Below, piece by piece: positions 19,153-27,869 of a stretch of 64,000 nucleotides of DNA. The first letter of the stretch is position 1. Every line of letters starts with the position of its first letter. The stretch lies in NCBI RefSeq assembly GCF_900155565.1, contig NZ_FUHM01000002.1, positions 1,116,001 through 1,180,000 of the forward strand. The letters run 5' to 3'. Position numbers and translations under genes: made by a program. This DNA comes from Anaerosalibacter sp. Marseille-P3206. Its GTDB lineage: Bacteria > Bacillota > Clostridia > Tissierellales > Sporanaerobacteraceae. A model generated the notes under the pieces. It saw only the letters and a list, made by a program, of their open reading frames with translations. It was not told the origin of the DNA and did not search any database.

Positions 19153-19689
19153 TTAGCTTCTAGGAATACAAATTACTTGACCTATTTGAAGATTGTTTGG
19201 ATTTATCCCAGGGTTTGCTGCTATTATAGCTTGAACTGTTGTATTATATCTTTGTGCTAATAGATATAATGTATCTCCTGCTCTTATTGTATATAAAAAT
19301 CCATTAGGGCAAGTAGGTGTTGGAGGTGCTGATATAGGGATACAAATCACTTGACCTATTTGTAAATTATTTGGATCTACACCTGGATTTGCTCTCATAA
19401 GTGCATCTACGGTAATATTGTATTGTTGAGCTATTTTAAAGAAAGTATCTCCAGCCCTTATAGTGTAAAGGATTCCACCTGGGCATGGTGGTACAGGAGG
19501 TGCTGCACTTGGAATACATATTACTTGACCTATCTGTAAATTGTTGGGGTTAATCCCTGGGTTTATTGCAATTATTGCATTCACTGTTGTATTATATCTT
19601 TGTGCTAACAAATATAGAGTATCTCCTGCTCTTATTGTATAAGCAAAACTTCCTGCAGGGCATGTTCGTTGAGATCTATTAAAATCCAT
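19153..19689 (-). CDS. Three-LysM repeat protein without signal peptide
   Basis: This 178-residue paralogue of the neighbouring protein has three LysM domains (YTIRAGDTLYLLAQRYN ... IGQVICIP) with short PPxPPC linkers. An upstream in-frame GTG (19701) overlaps the ribosome binding site GGAAGG. I use the ATG at 19689, giving MDFNRSQRTCPAGSF, which aligns with the paralogue's MMNYYRSQKYCPVGSF. It has no export signal. The repeats are very similar to each other and to the larger protein, suggesting recent expansion by recombination. A peptidoglycan- or spore-layer-binding role is likely. Confidence 0.88.
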   Translation of the reverse strand: MDFNRSQRTCPAGSFAYTIRAGDTLYLLAQRYNTTVNAIIAINPGINPNNLQIGQVICIPSAAPPVPPCPGGILYTIRAGDTFFKIAQQYNITVDALMRANPGVDPNNLQIGQVICIPISAPPTPTCPNGFLYTIRAGDTLYLLAQRYNTTVQAIIAANPGINPNNLQIGQVICIPRS

Positions 19690-19757
19690 GATTATTATCA
19701 CCTTCCTATATTTTAATTCAATATATATTATGCTTTTATAGGAATAAGTGTGAAAAT

Positions 19758-19793
19758 AAAATATCAGACAAGGTATCCCTCGTCTGATATTTT
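19758..19793. terminator. Terminator after lipoprotein gene
   Basis: The arms AAAATATCAGAC (19758-19769) and GTCTGATATTTT (19782-19793) form a 12-bp stem just downstream of the minus-strand lipoprotein gene. Confidence 0.8.
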
Positions 19794-19794
19794 A

Positions 19795-20415
19795 TTAGTT
19801 AAATAATGTGATTTCAGTTATATAATTGTTATAGCAATCTACTTTTATAAACACTCCACTACTTTCATTATCCTTTAAATTGTACTCAAAAACATAAAAC
19901 TCAATATTATCTGTGTTTTTTTCAACTTCATAACTAGTATCTACAAGAACTAGCTTATTAGCTTTATCACCTAATTTATCCTTTATAAACTCTTTACTCA
20001 ATGCCTCTGCTTCATCCTTATTCAATGACTTACCATTGTTTTTTTCTGGTAGTATTTGTTTTAAATAAAAAGCATTGTCTTCTTTTTCGCTAACTCTAAT
20101 ATCAAAAGTACTTGAATCATTCCAAAATAGATATTGATGATATTTACTATCATCACCATAGTCATAATAGTTTGCTTTTAGCTCATATGTGCTATCAATA
20201 TCTACATCAAAATAATTCTTTATCTCTTCAATAGCTACTTTTTTGCCTCTATTTTCTTCGTTAGTATTTTTTTCTTCTACTTCCTTATTTGTCTTTACAC
20301 TTTCTTCAATCTTTTCTGCTTCAGCTTTATTAACATTAGTTTTAGGGCTACAAGCAGTAAGAGTAGTTGCCAATAATAATCCCGCCACTATTAAAGTTAT
20401 ATTTTTTCTAAACAT
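19795..20415 (-). CDS. Lipoprotein of unknown function
   Basis: This 206-residue protein has a lipoprotein signal. A basic start and hydrophobic stretch are followed by the lipobox LTAC, with lipidation predicted at Cys22. A Lys/Glu/Asn-rich linker follows. The C-terminal domain has alternating strands that loosely resemble PepSY/YcdB-type modules (LNKDEAEALSKEFIKDKLGD). It should sit on the outer face of the membrane. GGGAGATG precedes the ATG. I do not recognise the family, and the neighbours do not suggest a role. Confidence 0.85.
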   Translation of the reverse strand: MFRKNITLIVAGLLLATTLTACSPKTNVNKAEAEKIEESVKTNKEVEEKNTNEENRGKKVAIEEIKNYFDVDIDSTYELKANYYDYGDDSKYHQYLFWNDSSTFDIRVSEKEDNAFYLKQILPEKNNGKSLNKDEAEALSKEFIKDKLGDKANKLVLVDTSYEVEKNTDNIEFYVFEYNLKDNESSGVFIKVDCYNNYITEITLFN

Positions 20416-20515
20416 TTCTTCATCTCCCTACAAATATTGTTGATTTTTCTATCTTTAAAACAATTATACATATCCTTGCCAATAAAGTGGTTACAATTGG
20501 TTTACAAAATAATTA

Positions 20516-20535
20516 CAGGCTAAATAACTAGCCTG
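20516..20535 (-). terminator. Weak terminator at end of nhaC-like gene
   Basis: A 7-bp CAGGCTA/TAGCCTG stem overlaps the stop codon. On the minus strand it is followed by AT-rich sequence ending in a short T run. Confidence 0.5.
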
Positions 20536-21859
20536 CATTGATTTTTTTCATATTCACAAGTTTTAAATGCATAATTGTTACAATTGGCACAAGACAAATA
20601 TAGAAGGCATAGGGAATATATTTTACACTGCTAACACTCAAGGTTGCAGCTGGTATAAGTCCTGATATATTCCAAGGAATAAGAGGTGATATGACCACTG
20701 CACTATTTTCTATGTTTAGAGCAAATTGATATTTGTCTAAATTCATATCCTTATATATCTCACTCATTAATTGAATAGTCAAAACTATAGCTATCGATTG
20801 ATTCGCCCCAAAAGCAGCTGTAATAATGCTGCAAATACATGTATAAATAAAAAGTTTATATCTAGAATCTACACCTTTAAGCAGCTTATGTACATTTGAA
20901 AGTAAATTTGTTCCTTCCAAAACACCTGCCAAGGCACAAGATACAAAAGTTATATACATAGCTCCCAACATAGAAACAATCCCTCCACCTTTAATAATAG
21001 AGGAAAGGAAAGTATCACTAGGTATTTTATAACCAAAAACTAAATAATATAAGAAGTCTTTTATTCCTACACCTTGATAAAAACAACTAATTATAAATGC
21101 TAAAATTATACTTAATAACATGGACTTTTTTACATCTATTTTAAATATGCTTAATACAAGAATTAATATGGCAGGTAATAATACTATAATGCTAATTTTA
21201 TAATATTTAAGTATTTCTTCATTTATCCCCTTTTCCACAAGATTTAATGGATATTTTAAAGAAAATAGAAAATAAATTAAAATGCAAAGTAATACTGGAA
21301 CAATTGTAGTCTTAATCATATTTTTAATATTTGTATATATATCTGTGTCTGTTAAATTGGCTATTAAATTTGCACTTGATGACATAGGTGAGCATCTATC
21401 TCCAAAATATGCTCCAGAAACTATTGCCCCTGCAACTATATTAGGATTTAAATTCCCAATTCTAGCAATACACATAAGACTTAAACCTATAGTCCCTACA
21501 GTTCCAAAGGCTGTACCCATTATGTAAGATACCAAAGTACATATAATGTATGTATACACTATAAAAAAACTTGGGTTCATGAACTTTATACCATAGAAAA
21601 CCATCCCTTCTACTGTTCCTGATGCCATCCAAGAAGCTGTAACCATACCTATTAGTAACAGGATCTTCCCTACAATGAACGATTTTTCTCCTCCCTTGTA
21701 AGCAATTTTAAAAATCTCCTTAAAAGGATAATCTCTTCTGTGAGCAATAGTACAGAAAATAAATAGACATAATGTTAGGGGTATTCCTATAAATACATCT
21801 TTTACAACAGAATATATAAGCATTATAGATGATACTACTAATCCAATTAATATATCCAT
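20528..21859 (-). CDS. NhaC-family Na+/H+ antiporter
   Basis: This is a 443-residue polytopic membrane protein with roughly eleven hydrophobic segments. Regions such as GGIVSMLGAMYITFVSCALAG, FGDRCSPMSSSANL and FGANQSIAIVLT are typical of the NhaC family. The family exchanges Na+ for H+, sometimes malate or lactate for Na+. AAGGAG precedes the ATG at 21859. It is a single gene; the downstream lipoprotein may or may not be cotranscribed. The exact substrate cannot be decided from sequence. Confidence 0.9.
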   Translation of the reverse strand: MDILIGLVVSSIMLIYSVVKDVFIGIPLTLCLFIFCTIAHRRDYPFKEIFKIAYKGGEKSFIVGKILLLIGMVTASWMASGTVEGMVFYGIKFMNPSFFIVYTYIICTLVSYIMGTAFGTVGTIGLSLMCIARIGNLNPNIVAGAIVSGAYFGDRCSPMSSSANLIANLTDTDIYTNIKNMIKTTIVPVLLCILIYFLFSLKYPLNLVEKGINEEILKYYKISIIVLLPAILILVLSIFKIDVKKSMLLSIILAFIISCFYQGVGIKDFLYYLVFGYKIPSDTFLSSIIKGGGIVSMLGAMYITFVSCALAGVLEGTNLLSNVHKLLKGVDSRYKLFIYTCICSIITAAFGANQSIAIVLTIQLMSEIYKDMNLDKYQFALNIENSAVVISPLIPWNISGLIPAATLSVSSVKYIPYAFYICLVPIVTIMHLKLVNMKKINAG

Positions 21860-21882
21860 TTTAGTTTTCTCCTTGTAAGTCA

Positions 21883-21918
21883 GGGGGACAGGTTCATTGT
21901 CTCATTTTATAGGTGGCA
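21883..21918. repeat. Degenerate GGGGACAG hairpin repeat
   Basis: GGGGGACAGGTTCATTGTCTC matches the hairpins at 49216-49240 and 38865-38886 but with a decayed right arm. It lies between the NhaC gene and the ABC permease operon and may be a relic of a dispersed terminator-like repeat. Confidence 0.5.
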
Positions 21919-21960
21919 AACAAAACATCCCTCCGCCACCCTGTAAATTATAACACAAAT

Positions 21961-21977
21961 AAAACCCCTTGGGTTTT
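21961..21977 (-). terminator. Terminator of sigma/ABC operon
   Basis: An AAAACCC/GGGTTTT stem with a 3-base loop overlaps the stop codon of the permease gene and is followed on the minus strand by ATTTG. Confidence 0.65.
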
Positions 21978-22776
21978 AAAATTTACCTCTCTTTCTATCC
22001 CAAAGCTTTACTGCTACAAAAAGTAATACTATTGATAACAATGTGTAGAAAATTCTATTTACGAATATAGTATGCTCTAAAGGCTGAAACTGCGAATAGG
22101 GAGCTATCTCATTGAACCTAATTATATATTTTGTAATTTGATTATTGTGTATATCTATACTATACATCCAATAAATAAACTGTATTATGATAGGTACTAT
22201 ACCATTATCAAAGACAACTTGAAGTACATAGCTTAAAGATGCGACAAACATAATTGTAGGTAAAATCCACAATATTGTATACTTATAAAAAGCTGTATAT
22301 GAAATACTATCCCCAGTTAACTTTGAAAAACCATGAAACAGCCATGTAGCATGACCTGCTACTACCAATACTATAATTAAAGCTGTAATTACATCAGCTA
22401 AATACTTTCCTCCTACATATTTAAGGGAAGAAACTTCTCTAGTATATATAAGTTCATTAGAGCCATATCTTTTATCCCTAACAAGGGTAAACGCAGTAAC
22501 AAATACCATGAAAAAACCTAATCCTATTCCAATGTAATCAGCAAAGAGTCTAGCATAAGAATTGGTAACCTTATCTTCTTTGAGAATAGCTTCGTATTCT
22601 TTTTTTTCCTCAACAGCTTTAGTATCTGTCCTAGGGGATATAGGCTTTACCCAATCTCTTTTTAAATCCCCAATAAATTGAGTATCATAAAATAAAAAAG
22701 TAGATACTATTAAAATAATAATAGTAAGACTTGTAAATTGGTATTTTAGTTCTTTGAAAAAAATCTTTCCAAACAT
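21976..22776 (-). CDS. ABC-2 type transporter permease
   Basis: This is a 266-residue membrane protein with six predicted helices. The first is LTIIILIVSTFLF and the last ends LLFVAVKLW. A soluble loop of about 60 residues follows helix 1. It is typical of ABC-2 exporter permeases, such as those for peptide or antibiotic export or immunity. It lies 4 bases downstream of the ATPase gene and closes the operon headed by the ECF sigma factor. The substrate is unknown. Confidence 0.88.
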   Translation of the reverse strand: MFGKIFFKELKYQFTSLTIIILIVSTFLFYDTQFIGDLKRDWVKPISPRTDTKAVEEKKEYEAILKEDKVTNSYARLFADYIGIGLGFFMVFVTAFTLVRDKRYGSNELIYTREVSSLKYVGGKYLADVITALIIVLVVAGHATWLFHGFSKLTGDSISYTAFYKYTILWILPTIMFVASLSYVLQVVFDNGIVPIIIQFIYWMYSIDIHNNQITKYIIRFNEIAPYSQFQPLEHTIFVNRIFYTLLSIVLLFVAVKLWDRKRGKF

Positions 22777-22780
22777 AAGC

Positions 22781-23512
22781 CTACACCTCCTTTATAAATT
22801 TCATATAAGCATCTTCTAATGTCGGAGATACTAACTCTGCATCTAAAGAAGGGCTTTCTTGTTCAATCATACTTTTAACTGTACCATCATATACAACTTT
22901 GCCTTTATTTAAAACTAGTAAAGTATTACAACTTAAATCTATATCTTCAACAACATGAGTTGACAACAATACTGTTCTATCTTTTCCTATATCAGAGAGC
23001 ATATTTCTTATTTTAATCCTTTCTTCTGGATCAAGTCCTACTGTTGGCTCGTCAACTATCAATACTTGTGGTTCCCCTACCATTGCCACTGCTATTCCAA
23101 GTCTTCTTTTCATTCCTGCTGAAAGAGTCTTCACCTTTACCTTAAACAAATGCTCAAGATGTACTTGCTCTAATTTATCTAAAATTTCATTTCTAGAAAT
23201 TTTTTTATTTGAAAGTGCAGCAAAGTAATCCAAAATTTCGTATACTGTAAAATTAGGATAAAAAGAAAATTCTTGTGGAAGATATCCAATTATCTTTCTT
23301 ATTTCTTTTTTATTTTCTACACTTATTCCATCAAAATAAACCTCTCCTGAAGTTTTAGGTATCAGAGTTGACAGTATTCTCATAAAAGTTGTCTTACCAG
23401 CACCATTTGGTCCCAAAAGTCCATGAAGTCCTTTATTTATATTTAGATTTATATTATCTAAAACTCTATTAGAACCATAATCCTTTGTAAGATTTATAGC
23501 CTCAATGTTCAT
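22781..23512 (-). CDS. ABC transporter ATP-binding protein
   Basis: This is a 243-residue ABC ATPase. It has Walker A GPNGAGKTT, a Q-loop near YLPQEFSFY, signature LSAGMKRRLGIA, Walker B VLIVDEPTVGLDP, and an H-loop in LLSTHVVED. The pattern places it with ABC-2 exporter ATPases of the CcmA/antibiotic type. It overlaps the preceding 101-residue gene by 11 bases and is followed by its permease after 4 bases, so these are translationally linked. Substrate unknown. Confidence 0.95.
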   Translation of the reverse strand: MNIEAINLTKDYGSNRVLDNINLNINKGLHGLLGPNGAGKTTFMRILSTLIPKTSGEVYFDGISVENKKEIRKIIGYLPQEFSFYPNFTVYEILDYFAALSNKKISRNEILDKLEQVHLEHLFKVKVKTLSAGMKRRLGIAVAMVGEPQVLIVDEPTVGLDPEERIKIRNMLSDIGKDRTVLLSTHVVEDIDLSCNTLLVLNKGKVVYDGTVKSMIEQESPSLDAELVSPTLEDAYMKFIKEV

Positions 23513-23807
23513 AGTAAATTTTCCTCCTTATCTCTCTAAATGAAAGATATTCATAAAGTTGAGAAGCAATCAAAAAAATGAAAGTAGATATTGTCAACGA
23601 TAATATCTCAAAACCCAACTTTAAATATAAAGTTAATGCTAAAACAGTTGAAATTCCAAATATGGATATTAACCAGCGAAGTTGTATTTTTCTCAATACT
23701 CTTTTGTTTTTTCTAACCTTCTCAAGTTGAGCCTTATCATATTCTAAAATTCTAACACGATTCCAAACTTCATTTAAATATTTGCGATTATCATTTTTAC
23801 CATTCAT
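23502..23807 (-). CDS. Small two-helix membrane protein, possible anti-sigma factor
   Basis: This is a 101-residue protein with a charged N-terminal cytoplasmic part of about 45 residues. Two transmembrane segments follow (WLISIFGISTVLALTLYL and ILSLTISTFIFLIASQLY) and then a short basic tail. It sits immediately after the ECF sigma gene and overlaps the ABC ATPase gene. That is the usual place for an anti-sigma factor. It lacks a recognisable zinc anti-sigma motif (HxxxCxxC), so the assignment is positional inference only. GGAGGTGG precedes the ATG. Confidence 0.8.
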   Translation of the reverse strand: MNGKNDNRKYLNEVWNRVRILEYDKAQLEKVRKNKRVLRKIQLRWLISIFGISTVLALTLYLKLGFEILSLTISTFIFLIASQLYEYLSFREIRRKIYYEH

Positions 23808-23822
23808 TTAGTCCACCTCCTA

Positions 23823-24341
23823 TTATTTAAATTCGTCATTGCATAGCTCTTTTAATCTTTTCCTTCCACGAAATATAGTTATTTTTACTTGAGCTAAACT
23901 TATTCCCAATACTTCTGATATCTCCTTATAAGACAATTCTTGAAAGGCATATAGATAAAGTACTTTTTTCTGTTTAACATTTAAATTATTAAAACTTTTC
24001 ATAAAGCCTTCTCTTCGCTCTTTATCTAACATTTGTTCTTCAGGAGAAAAGGTAGACATCGCTCCAATATCTAAAGTCACATTTCTATTATTTTTTCTAA
24101 TATAATCAACTGCTTTGTTGTGAATAATGGAAAATAAATATGCTTTTGAGGTACTATAGCTTTTAAGCCTTTCTCTATATACAAAAAAAGTAGCAAAACT
24201 ATCTTGTACTATATCTTCAGCAGTATGGTAATCCTTCAATATACTTACTGCAAAAGTTGTAGCTTCATTTCTATGCATATTTACAAACTCTTCAAAAGAT
24301 TGTTCATTTCCATCTTTCAATAGTTCTAGTTGTTCATCCAC
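23823..24341 (-). CDS. ECF-type RNA polymerase sigma factor
   Basis: This is a 172-residue sigma-70 family factor of the extracytoplasmic-function class. Region 2 is clear (YHTAEDIVQDSFATFF near residue 38), and so is region 4 (LSYKEISEVLGISLAQVKITIFRGRKRL near 132), with a short linker. The start is GTG at 24341 with GGAGGTG upstream. It heads an operon with a small membrane protein and an ABC exporter, a layout seen for envelope-stress or peptide-resistance modules. It probably controls its own operon. Confidence 0.93.
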   Translation of the reverse strand: MDEQLELLKDGNEQSFEEFVNMHRNEATTFAVSILKDYHTAEDIVQDSFATFFVYRERLKSYSTSKAYLFSIIHNKAVDYIRKNNRNVTLDIGAMSTFSPEEQMLDKERREGFMKSFNNLNVKQKKVLYLYAFQELSYKEISEVLGISLAQVKITIFRGRKRLKELCNDEFK

Positions 24342-24628
24342 CTTTTCACCTCCAACTACACTACTGTTTTTCTCTCTAATAGTTTTACTTCTCTTTGGTC
24401 TAGCCTTATATAATTTTATTACAAAGCAAACAGTTTCACCATTTTAATCACTCTCCACTATATATTCGAAAAATAGAGATAAAAGTTACAAAAAATAGAG
24501 TCAATTTTGAAATAATAATAAAACATTTCAAATTTGACCCTGATTATCTACTATCTTTACCTAATTATCTGCTTAAAACACCTCTTATGGAAATTCTTTA
24601 AACTTATCTCTTTAACTTATACTATATT
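24342..24628. other. Intergenic region upstream of sigma operon
   Basis: This AT-rich gap holds the sigma operon promoter. On the minus strand GTGAAAC near 24430-24440 resembles the GAAC-type -35 used by ECF factors, but no matching -10 is certain. A hairpin listed separately closes the upstream gene. I see no ORF or RNA gene. Confidence 0.4.
24500..24538 (-). terminator. Terminator after the 340-residue unknown gene
   Basis: The arms GTCAATTTTGAAAT (24500-24513) and ATTTCAAATTTGAC (24525-24538) pair over 14 bp with one mismatch. On the minus strand the hairpin is followed by CTATTTTTT. Confidence 0.65.
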
Positions 24629-25651
24629 TTATCCGAATCTAGTCTCTAAATCCTCTATCCATTTTTCTTGTCCTTTTCCATATCCATAGACTGTATCTAT
24701 ATCCATTAAGCTTCCATCTCGCCAGTCTATTTTTAGTACCATGTCTGGAACGGAATTTATGCCTTTTTTAGCATATTTATTTAGTAAAGAACCATAGAAG
24801 GATATTACAGAGCCTTTATGATAATCATCTACATATTTTGCATTTCTTACACCATTTTTATATAAATCCATAAGGCTTCGACCATCTTCTGTTACAAATT
24901 TCCCATTTTTAACTTCAAGATTATTTATATTTAATCCTGTGTATTTCTTTATTTCCCTCATTAATAGATACTTTTCATATATCTCTTTCGTTTTCTGTGG
25001 TGAATTAGCTTTTAAGGTATGTGAAATATGGTAAAATAATTCCCTCCCATTATTCCCTTCGTTTAATACTGCTTCAATTAAATTCTTCGCCTTTTCATCT
25101 TCAAGTCCTTCTATCGTTATTATATAATTAAATGGATCTATGGAAAAAGTTAATCTTTGTCCTTTGGGAATTGTAATATTATTTTTATCTAGTATATTTT
25201 GAATTTGCTGATTTATCATATTTCTGTTATGAAGTTTTTGTTTTTCACTTTCTACAAGTCCATCAACTGTAATTCCTCGAAACATTGGATCGTGTAAACA
25301 AAAGCTATTCATTTCACTCCCTTGTTCATAATGTCTTTTATAATGATAATCATAATCTCTTTCAAACTGAAAACAACTAGATCTTTCTTTTTCCGTCAAA
25401 CCATGAATATAATGAGGTGCAGACGAATCAAAATATCTTTGAGAAATATACCTTCTTCGTTTTTCTCTGCTCATATGTTTAGTTTCGTTATACAATCTAT
25501 CATACTTTTCTCTTGTCTTTTCAGCCATCCAAGTTTCTTTTCCATAATATTTGTTTCTACTTTTTATCTCCGTTTTCGAAGCATCTTCTTTTATATTGCT
25601 CTTACTATAAATATTGTATGAGCTATTTATTCCAATACCATTAACTTTCAT
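24629..25651 (-). CDS. Unknown protein, possibly DUF4885-like
   Basis: The product is about 340 residues. An upstream in-frame ATG at 25693 exists, but GGAGGG is placed for the ATG at 25651, giving MKVNGIGINSSYNIYS. The protein is soluble and highly charged, with clusters of Tyr, Arg and His in the first half (YRHY-type segments around residues 75-115). A more regular domain follows, including ITIPKGQRLTFSIDPFNYII. There is no signal peptide. The opening and general pattern recall the DUF4885 family of Bacillus and clostridia, but I am not certain. Function unknown. Confidence 0.8.
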   Translation of the reverse strand: MKVNGIGINSSYNIYSKSNIKEDASKTEIKSRNKYYGKETWMAEKTREKYDRLYNETKHMSREKRRRYISQRYFDSSAPHYIHGLTEKERSSCFQFERDYDYHYKRHYEQGSEMNSFCLHDPMFRGITVDGLVESEKQKLHNRNMINQQIQNILDKNNITIPKGQRLTFSIDPFNYIITIEGLEDEKAKNLIEAVLNEGNNGRELFYHISHTLKANSPQKTKEIYEKYLLMREIKKYTGLNINNLEVKNGKFVTEDGRSLMDLYKNGVRNAKYVDDYHKGSVISFYGSLLNKYAKKGINSVPDMVLKIDWRDGSLMDIDTVYGYGKGQEKWIEDLETRFG

Positions 25652-25843
25652 CTCTATCCCTCCTGCACTTTCTTCTACATATGTTATCGGCATGAAGTTT
25701 TTTTTATATACTTGTTTATGTATTTTTATAAATATATTTCAATATAAAGTATTTTAATGTTTGGTAATTTATAACAACGGGTATAAATATATTGACAAGT
25801 ATAATTCCAAATATTATGAATTAAAAAAAGGAGGTTTTATGGT

Positions 25844-26404
25844 ATGATTAAAAAGAAAAGACTATCTAAATTAACAATTTTATTAGCAGTAATGTTTTCT
25901 TTATTCGTGTCTATTCCCATGAATAAAAGTTATGCTTCTGAATCTATAACTGGAAATAATTCTTTTGAAACTGCGTATAATTTTGGGTATTGGAAGTATA
26001 AATATGGAATGACTATTTTACCAGCAGGGGAAAATGAAGCTTACTATTCCTTTACAGTCGATTCTGGAGAAAGAATAATGGCTAAAGCAGATTATAGAGA
26101 TGAATACTCGGGAATGGAAATTGAAATTTTCAATAATGCAGAGCAATTAATAGATACTAACAATGGCCCAGTAAAACCAGGATATATTCCATTTATTTAT
26201 TCAAAATGTGATGCTACTAAGGATAGGCAGAAATTTTATGTAAAAGTGACACGTGGAAATTATGAAGGGGACATGTATTTCACAGTATCTTTTGAAGAAC
26301 GAATAAAAACTGGTTACAAAACTTTCAACTTTCCAGGAACAGCTACCAATCCAGGAAATAGAGATTTTAATTTTAATGGCCCCTTAGTAAGGTTCATTTC
26401 TTGA
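25844..26404 (+). CDS. Secreted protein of unknown function, probably 3'-truncated
   Basis: The product is 186 residues with a clear signal peptide (KKKRLSKLTILLAVMFSLF ... SYAS, cleavage near residue 32). The mature part is a beta-rich domain (about 33-150), similar in style to bacterial pre-peptidase C-terminal-like modules. A motif FPGTATNPGN then begins what looks like a second domain. The reading frame stops at FNGPLVRFIS, whose last codons are antisense to the 3' end of the convergent peptidase gene (91-base overlap). The natural C-terminus therefore seems to have been lost by a deletion. AAAAAGGAGG precedes the ATG. Confidence 0.75.
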   Translation: MIKKKRLSKLTILLAVMFSLFVSIPMNKSYASESITGNNSFETAYNFGYWKYKYGMTILPAGENEAYYSFTVDSGERIMAKADYRDEYSGMEIEIFNNAEQLIDTNNGPVKPGYIPFIYSKCDATKDRQKFYVKVTRGNYEGDMYFTVSFEERIKTGYKTFNFPGTATNPGNRDFNFNGPLVRFIS

Positions 26405-27801
26405 AGAAAATCATCATAAGTTAAATCTTTCAACAAATGTCTTCTATACACTCCCTGTATTCCTTCTAAAAAGACTTTCTCTCCTTGAATTTCTTCTTCC
26501 TTCACAAATTTAAGAGGCATTAAATAATACAATTCAGCTTTTCTTTTTTCCATTTCCAATGATTTTATAAATTTTTCATTTAATTTTTCTTTCATATCAT
26601 CATTCTTTATATAATAATAATTTTTAAGTTCATCTACTCTTCGTTTCCATGCACCTAGAAAAACGTTAGAAGAAACCATGTCCCCAAATTCTTTTTGTAT
26701 ATATTTATATGAAAAATAATTTGCAAGTCCTTCACTTGACCAAGGAGTATCTTTTATCACATTTACACCAGTCCCCCACCATTGATGTGCCATTTCATGA
26801 GCTATGAGATTTAAGTCATCTGCATAAATATCTACTTTCCAAAGATCTTCAATATCTCCATTTTTATTTAAAATAGAATACATACTAATGTCACGATTTA
26901 TAGTGTTTTCTGAAAAGGTTATAACATTTTCAGAAGAATGACCTCCTCGCTTATATATAGAAACTTCAGCAATCTTTAGTGGATATTCATTTGAATAATA
27001 CTCACCAATATTTTGGACATAATACTCCATTATACCTTTTATATGTTCTGCTATTTTCATGTTATCCACATATTCTTTATGTTTTGGTGTATAGTAAAAC
27101 TCAATTGTCATATTATTAACCTCAATTTGAGTTTTCTCATATCTAGCAGCAAATGCTCCAATATCTACAGTATGAGAACTGTACTCAAATATCCACTTTT
27201 TATTGCCATCAATTGTTTCTACATCTACAAGCTTACCAGGTACAACCATTGTTAAATAATCTGGTGCTATATAGTGTCCACAAATATCTATCATATCTGC
27301 CTCTGCAACTAATGGTCTAAAAATCCAATTTGAAACTTCAAGTAGATAAATACTTTCCCTAGAAATATATCCTGGCATACTTCCTCCAACACCATCTTTA
27401 TCACATTTAACTTTTCCACTATAGATAATTTCTATATTTATCTTTTCTACATCGGGTATAGATACTTCAATAACACTTTTATTTTTATTTTTTTGATATG
27501 CTAAATCTTTTCCATTAACTTTTAAAGATTTTATTTTTAGTCCATCATTTGTATTAAAATTTATTTTATTTGAACCATTATTTACGAAATCATATGAAAT
27601 ATGAGCATCCATTACTCCATTTTCAGTGTCAAATTTAATTTCTGGATAGATACCATCTAAATATATGTTTTCATCTATGGATATATCCAAATCATCCATC
27701 AATTCCATGGTATAAGGTTCTTTAGCATAAGTAAATCCACTTCCTAAAATAACCAGTATAGTTAAAACTACTAATCCTTTACTTTTCATATTGATTAACA
27801 A
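26314..27801 (-). CDS. M1-family metallopeptidase domain protein, probably truncated at both ends
   Basis: The frame is 495 codons. The M1 aminopeptidase zinc site is intact: HEMAHQWWGTG with the downstream Glu in WSSEGLANYFSY. A hydrophobic segment near the start (MKSKGLVVLTILVILGSGF) is a signal or membrane helix. No good ribosome site precedes the TTG at 27801 or the ATG at 27789. The same frame is open further upstream and encodes another helix, LLWFLISLSIFFIGLLFRRR, that belongs to no annotated gene. The last residues after MNLTK are encoded antisense to the secreted-protein gene. The gene looks like a fragment of a larger membrane-anchored M1 protein. Confidence 0.7.
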   Translation of the reverse strand: MLINMKSKGLVVLTILVILGSGFTYAKEPYTMELMDDLDISIDENIYLDGIYPEIKFDTENGVMDAHISYDFVNNGSNKINFNTNDGLKIKSLKVNGKDLAYQKNKNKSVIEVSIPDVEKINIEIIYSGKVKCDKDGVGGSMPGYISRESIYLLEVSNWIFRPLVAEADMIDICGHYIAPDYLTMVVPGKLVDVETIDGNKKWIFEYSSHTVDIGAFAARYEKTQIEVNNMTIEFYYTPKHKEYVDNMKIAEHIKGIMEYYVQNIGEYYSNEYPLKIAEVSIYKRGGHSSENVITFSENTINRDISMYSILNKNGDIEDLWKVDIYADDLNLIAHEMAHQWWGTGVNVIKDTPWSSEGLANYFSYKYIQKEFGDMVSSNVFLGAWKRRVDELKNYYYIKNDDMKEKLNEKFIKSLEMEKRKAELYYLMPLKFVKEEEIQGEKVFLEGIQGVYRRHLLKDLTYDDFLQEMNLTKGPLKLKSLFPGLVAVPGKLKVL

Positions 27802-27869
27802 TGAACTACCTAGTCCACATTCATACCTTCTTCTAAATAATAATCCTATAAAAAATATTGATAGAGAAA

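Noticed and set aside
18107-19689. Regularly spaced DNA repeats that could suggest a CRISPR array
   Set aside because: The period of about 140-165 bases and the coding frame match LysM protein repeats. There are no short identical direct repeats with unique spacers.
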